From the NCBI GenBank assembly GCA_023379515.1, contig JAMCQQ010000231.1, forward strand, positions 1-8,468: DNA of 8,468 nucleotides, given 5' to 3'. Below the pieces are notes generated by a model. That model made no database searches. It was not told the origin of the DNA and saw nothing but the letters and a program-made list of their open reading frames with translations. Source of the DNA: Actinomycetota bacterium. Its GTDB lineage: Bacteria; Actinomycetota; Humimicrobiia; Humimicrobiales; Humimicrobiaceae. A program made the translations under genes and the position numbers. Positions 6,310-8,468 of the stretch are shown in pieces; position 1 is the first letter of the stretch, and every line of letters begins with the position of its first letter.

Positions 6310-7422
6310 ATGAATAATTTTTCTTTACTTGTCAAACCGGTTTCTTATGACTGCAATATGAGTTGCAGTTACTGTTTCTATTCCCCAAAAAAAGAGTTAT
6401 ATCCTGATACAAAAAGACACATGATGAAATACGAAGTATTGGATAAATTAATTTCAGGTTACTTAAAGACCAACCAGCCATCCTATATTTTCGGATGGCA
6501 GGGTGGTGAGCCTCTGCTTGCAGGTAAAGAATTTTTTATAAAAATAATTGAGTATCAGCAAAAATATGCAAGGTCCAGTTCCATTATATCAAATGGCCTT
6601 CAGACAAATGCAACACTGATAGATAATGACCTGGCAAAGCACCTGTCAAAATATAACTTTCTTCTGGGAGTAAGCCTGGACGGGCCTGAAAATCTGCATA
6701 ATCGCTATAGAAAATTAAAAAACAATACCGGAAGCTTTAAAAGGGTTCTAAAGACAATAGACATACTTAAAGAAAGCAAAGTTGAGTTTAATACCCTTAC
6801 ACTCGTAAATGATTTTAACGTTTCTCATCCTGAAGAAATTTATGATTTTTTAGTCAAAAACAAATTAATTTATCATCAGTATATTCCCTGTGTTGAATAT
6901 GATAACTGCGGCAATCTTAAGATTTTTTCGATAAACGGCAAAAGCTGGGGTGATTTTCTGATAAGAATTTTTAATAAATGGTATCCCCATGATATTTATA
7001 AAATATCAATAAGACTATTTGACTCCATTCTAAACAGGCTTGTTAACGGGAGAGCAACCAATTGTGAAATGCTGAAATACTGCAATAATTATTTCGTTGT
7101 AGAATATAATGGGGATATTTATCCCTGCGATTTCTTCGTAGAAAAAGAATTAAAAATCGGAAATATTATGGAAAATACCTGGGATAATATTTTAAATTCA
7201 AAAATATTTAATGATTTTTCAGGATTAAAAGCCGGTTATAACAAGAATTGCACAGACTGCATCTATCTTGACTTTTGCTTTGGAGACTGCCTGAAGCACA
7301 GGCGGAATCTGGTAAAAGGGCCTGGCAGTTTAAGCACTCTTTGCAGTGGGATAAAATCATTCCTGGATTATAGTCTTCCGGCTTTCAAACAGATTGCCGC
7401 TGAAATAAGTCCAAACATCTAA
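6310..7422 (+). CDS. anSME: Anaerobic sulfatase-maturating enzyme (radical SAM/SPASM, anSME)
   Basis: This enzyme oxidises the active-site Cys or Ser of sulfatases to C-alpha-formylglycine without oxygen. The radical SAM cluster ligands are C15, C19 and C22 (CNMSCSYC), and GGEP (65-68) is the SAM-binding motif. The C-terminal cysteines C252, C258, C273, C327 and C314, C317, C323, C345 match the two auxiliary [4Fe-4S] clusters of the Clostridium perfringens enzyme, each shifted by three residues. D274, directly after C273 (YPCDFF), matches its catalytic base. The length of 370 residues is also the family's usual one. All key residues are present, so the gene looks fully functional. The ATG at 6310 is fixed by an in-frame stop just upstream (6304-6306), although no ribosome site is visible. 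The conventional arylsulfatase at the right edge is a likely client; the sulfatase-like protein at 3395-4591 is not. Confidence 0.95.
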   Translation: MNNFSLLVKPVSYDCNMSCSYCFYSPKKELYPDTKRHMMKYEVLDKLISGYLKTNQPSYIFGWQGGEPLLAGKEFFIKIIEYQQKYARSSSIISNGLQTNATLIDNDLAKHLSKYNFLLGVSLDGPENLHNRYRKLKNNTGSFKRVLKTIDILKESKVEFNTLTLVNDFNVSHPEEIYDFLVKNKLIYHQYIPCVEYDNCGNLKIFSINGKSWGDFLIRIFNKWYPHDIYKISIRLFDSILNRLVNGRATNCEMLKYCNNYFVVEYNGDIYPCDFFVEKELKIGNIMENTWDNILNSKIFNDFSGLKAGYNKNCTDCIYLDFCFGDCLKHRRNLVKGPGSLSTLCSGIKSFLDYSLPAFKQIAAEISPNI

Positions 7423-7448
7423 AGCTGTATTTGCTGCAACTTTTTTAT

Positions 7449-7477
7449 TTGATGTTTAACTTTTATAATTATATACT
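7449..7477 (+). promoter_or_regulatory. Sigma-70-type promoter of the toxin-antitoxin module
   Basis: TTGATG (7449-7454), a 17-bp spacer and TATACT (7472-7477) form the best -35/-10 pair in the window, matching consensus at 4/6 and 5/6 positions with ideal spacing. It lies about 40 bp upstream of the antitoxin start codon and after the maturase stop, so the module can be expressed on its own. Prediction from sequence only. Confidence 0.5.
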
Positions 7478-7487
7478 TTAAGAAAGT
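7475..7487. promoter_or_regulatory. Small palindrome over the -10 box, possible antitoxin operator
   Basis: ACTTT (7475-7479) AAG AAAGT (7483-7487) is a 5-bp inverted repeat that overlaps the proposed -10 and start site. AbrB-fold antitoxins commonly repress their own operon by binding such a site. A longer, looser pairing of AACTTT (7458-7463) with AAAGTT (7483-7488) spans the same promoter. Short arms, so low confidence. Confidence 0.3.
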
Positions 7488-7518
7488 TTAATTGTAAGAA
7501 TATATTCAAGGTGATTAT

Positions 7519-7788
7519 ATGATAATAGATTTAAAACAGAAATCTCAGGTCACTATTCCAAAAAAACTGGTCGAAAAATTAAGTCTTAAAATTGGTGACA
7601 AAATAGATATTGAAGAAAAAGATGGCAGGCTTGTCCTGACTCCGGTTATAATGGTACCAAAGGATCAGGCTTGGTTTTATACTCCGGAATGGCAAAAAGA
7701 TGAAACAGAGGTTGACAGACAATTAAAAGAAGGCAAAATCCATGTTGCGGAAACAGTAGAAAAATTGTTTAAAGATTTGGGAATATAA
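7519..7788 (+). CDS. AbrB/SpoVT-fold antitoxin
   Basis: An 89-residue protein. Residues 1-45 form a swapped-hairpin AbrB DNA-binding domain, seen in KSQVTIPKKLVEKL (8-21), IGDKIDIEEKDGRLVL (25-40) and the hydrophobic closing strand. The rest is acidic and ends in a helix, ETVEKLFKDLGI (78-89), which in this kind of antitoxin wraps the toxin. It neutralises the product of the next gene and should repress the operon. The start is clear: AAGGTGA (7508-7514) lies 4 nt upstream of the ATG. The toxin gene begins 5 bp after its stop, so the two are one transcript. The family is sure; the pairing with a RelE-type toxin rests on gene order and known examples. Confidence 0.9.
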   Translation: MIIDLKQKSQVTIPKKLVEKLSLKIGDKIDIEEKDGRLVLTPVIMVPKDQAWFYTPEWQKDETEVDRQLKEGKIHVAETVEKLFKDLGI

Positions 7789-7793
7789 GACTT

Positions 7794-8057
7794 ATGAAGT
7801 TTGTTTATTCAGATTCTTTCATTAAAAATGTTTCAGATTTATCGGAAGAAGAAAAAAAGATTTTGAAGGAAAAACTTAAATTGATGTTTGAGAATCCAAG
7901 GCATCCTTCATTAAGAACAAAAAAGATTCATGAACGGAAAGATATTTTTGAAGCAAGCATTACTATGAGTATTCGCTTAACCTGGCAGTATTTAAAACAA
8001 GATGTCATATTGCTTAGAAAAGTTGGAATGCATGATAAAACTTTAAAAAACCCATAG
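7794..8057 (+). CDS. RelE/ParE-superfamily toxin
   Basis: An 87-residue basic protein with the RelE fold order: an N-terminal strand (MKFVYSDSF), a helical hairpin (LSEEEKKILKEKLKLMFEN, 16-34), then HPSLRTKKIHERKDIFEA (37-54) and strands with SIRLTWQY (59-66) and DVILLRKVGMHDKTL (70-84). The KxIHERKDIFEAS type of strand and the late H80 are typical of the plasmid/chromosomal RelE-like proteins, which cleave mRNA on the ribosome. The gene starts 5 bp after the antitoxin stop with only a weak ribosome site, consistent with coupled translation and lower toxin output. The reading frame is complete, so the module appears intact. Which RelE subfamily it belongs to, and whether it cuts mRNA or acts on gyrase (ParE), cannot be settled here. 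Confidence 0.88.
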   Translation: MKFVYSDSFIKNVSDLSEEEKKILKEKLKLMFENPRHPSLRTKKIHERKDIFEASITMSIRLTWQYLKQDVILLRKVGMHDKTLKNP

Positions 8058-8128
8058 GATTATCAGGTGAAAAATATTACCACCTTCTGCTGCTGTGAAA
8101 AGATCATAAAGAATACAACAAAAATAAA

Positions 8129-8148
8129 ATTAATTATATAAAATTAAT
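8129..8148 (-). terminator. AT-only hairpin at the end of the arylsulfatase gene
   Basis: ATTAATT (8129-8135) and AATTAAT (8142-8148) pair around a 6-nt loop and overlap the stop codon of the leftward sulfatase. On the minus strand the stem is followed by TTTATTTTTG, so it may act as a weak terminator between the convergent genes. A stem with no G-C pairs is marginal. Confidence 0.3.
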
Positions 8149-8468
8149 AATTCGCCTGACGCTCGAGCTTTTCATCTTCAGTTTCAATAAGCATATCAAC
8201 CAGCTTAACGGTCAATTCACTTCTTATATTCCTGTATTCTTCCCTGTCCCAGAGGTTGTAAAACTCATTCGGACCATTTTCCAGGTCATAAAGCTCTCCG
8301 TACTTCTTGCCCATGTAATAAGTGAGCCTCCATTTGTCTGATCTTATGGTTTTAAGCCTTAAGCCCCACTCCTCTGTATCAAATTCAATGAGTGCATATT
8401 CGTAATTTTCTCCGTCTTTATTTTCAATAATATTTCTTATTTTTTTACCTGTGACGCCTCTGGGTATG
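8144..8468 (-). CDS. Arylsulfatase, C-terminal fragment
   Basis: The last 107 codons of a leftward gene that enters from the right edge and stops at 8144. The segment WRLTYYMGKKYGELYDL followed by ENGPNEFYNLW is the signature C-terminal subdomain of type I sulfatases (the strand pair after the core, as in N-sulfoglucosamine sulfohydrolases and Planctomycete/Bacteroidetes arylsulfatases). It is followed by a helix (LTVKLVDMLIETE). The nucleophile and metal ligands lie outside the window, so formylglycine dependence cannot be checked here, but this subdomain belongs to the group that normally needs it, which would make it a natural client of the maturase encoded 1 kb away. A signal peptide cannot be judged. 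It converges with the toxin gene across an 86-bp gap. Confidence 0.9.
   Translation of the reverse strand, partial: IPRGVTGKKIRNIIENKDGENYEYALIEFDTEEWGLRLKTIRSDKWRLTYYMGKKYGELYDLENGPNEFYNLWDREEYRNIRSELTVKLVDMLIETEDEKLERQANY

Noticed and set aside
7423..7450. Possible terminator after the maturase gene (TTGCTGCAACTTTTTT)
   Set aside because: There is a T tract, but the only pairing ahead of it is TTGC/GCAA with a one-base loop, which cannot form a stem.
8065..8085. AGGTG/CACCT hairpin after the toxin gene as a terminator
   Set aside because: The stem is only 5 bp with an 11-nt loop and is followed by TCTGCTG, not a U tract.

Overview
The window is AT-rich bacterial DNA with tightly packed genes, very AT-rich spacers and mixed Shine-Dalgarno strength. 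The intact anaerobic-type sulfatase-maturating enzyme (radical SAM, three Fe-S clusters) points to an anaerobe. The low G+C content and frequent ATA, AGA and AAA codons would fit a clostridial or other low-GC anaerobic lineage. I cannot fix the phylum from this sequence.

Layout. Minus strand, right to left: ATP sulfurylase (sat, 4592-5785), a cytoplasmic sulfatase/alkaline-phosphatase-superfamily hydrolase (3395-4591), a CysD-like PP-loop protein (2559-3389), a 141-bp spacer, a cytoplasmic arylsulfotransferase-family beta-propeller (1209-2417), a 166-bp spacer with a long hairpin and a near-palindrome, a TauE/SafE anion exporter split by a one-base frameshift (261-1042), and the N-terminus of an FGGY sugar kinase running off the left edge (1-243). 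The first three genes are almost fused (0 and 5 bp apart) and are surely one operon. The remaining three could be read through or have their own promoters. A 524-bp, extremely AT-rich divergent spacer (5786-6309) separates this block from a plus-strand anSME gene (6310-7422). Next comes a two-gene AbrB-type antitoxin / RelE-type toxin module (7519-8057). Convergent with it, the C-terminal third of a conventional arylsulfatase enters from the right edge (8144-8468).

How the genes may work together. Apart from the toxin-antitoxin pair, nearly everything handles sulfate esters or activated sulfate. anSME would activate formylglycine sulfatases, with the right-edge arylsulfatase the obvious client. 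Sat interconverts sulfate and APS. The CysD-like protein, the arylsulfotransferase-like propeller and the sulfatase-like hydrolase look like a cytoplasmic set acting on an activated or esterified sulfuryl group. TauE/SafE could export sulfite, sulfate or an organosulfonate, and the FGGY kinase could phosphorylate a sugar. No APS kinase, APS/PAPS reductase or CysN GTPase is visible, so standard sulfate assimilation is not complete here. The most notable points are this unusual sat / hydrolase / CysD-like / ASST-like combination, the hydrolase's lack of the formylglycine motif although a maturase is encoded nearby, and the frameshift of the exporter at a slippery T7 tract.
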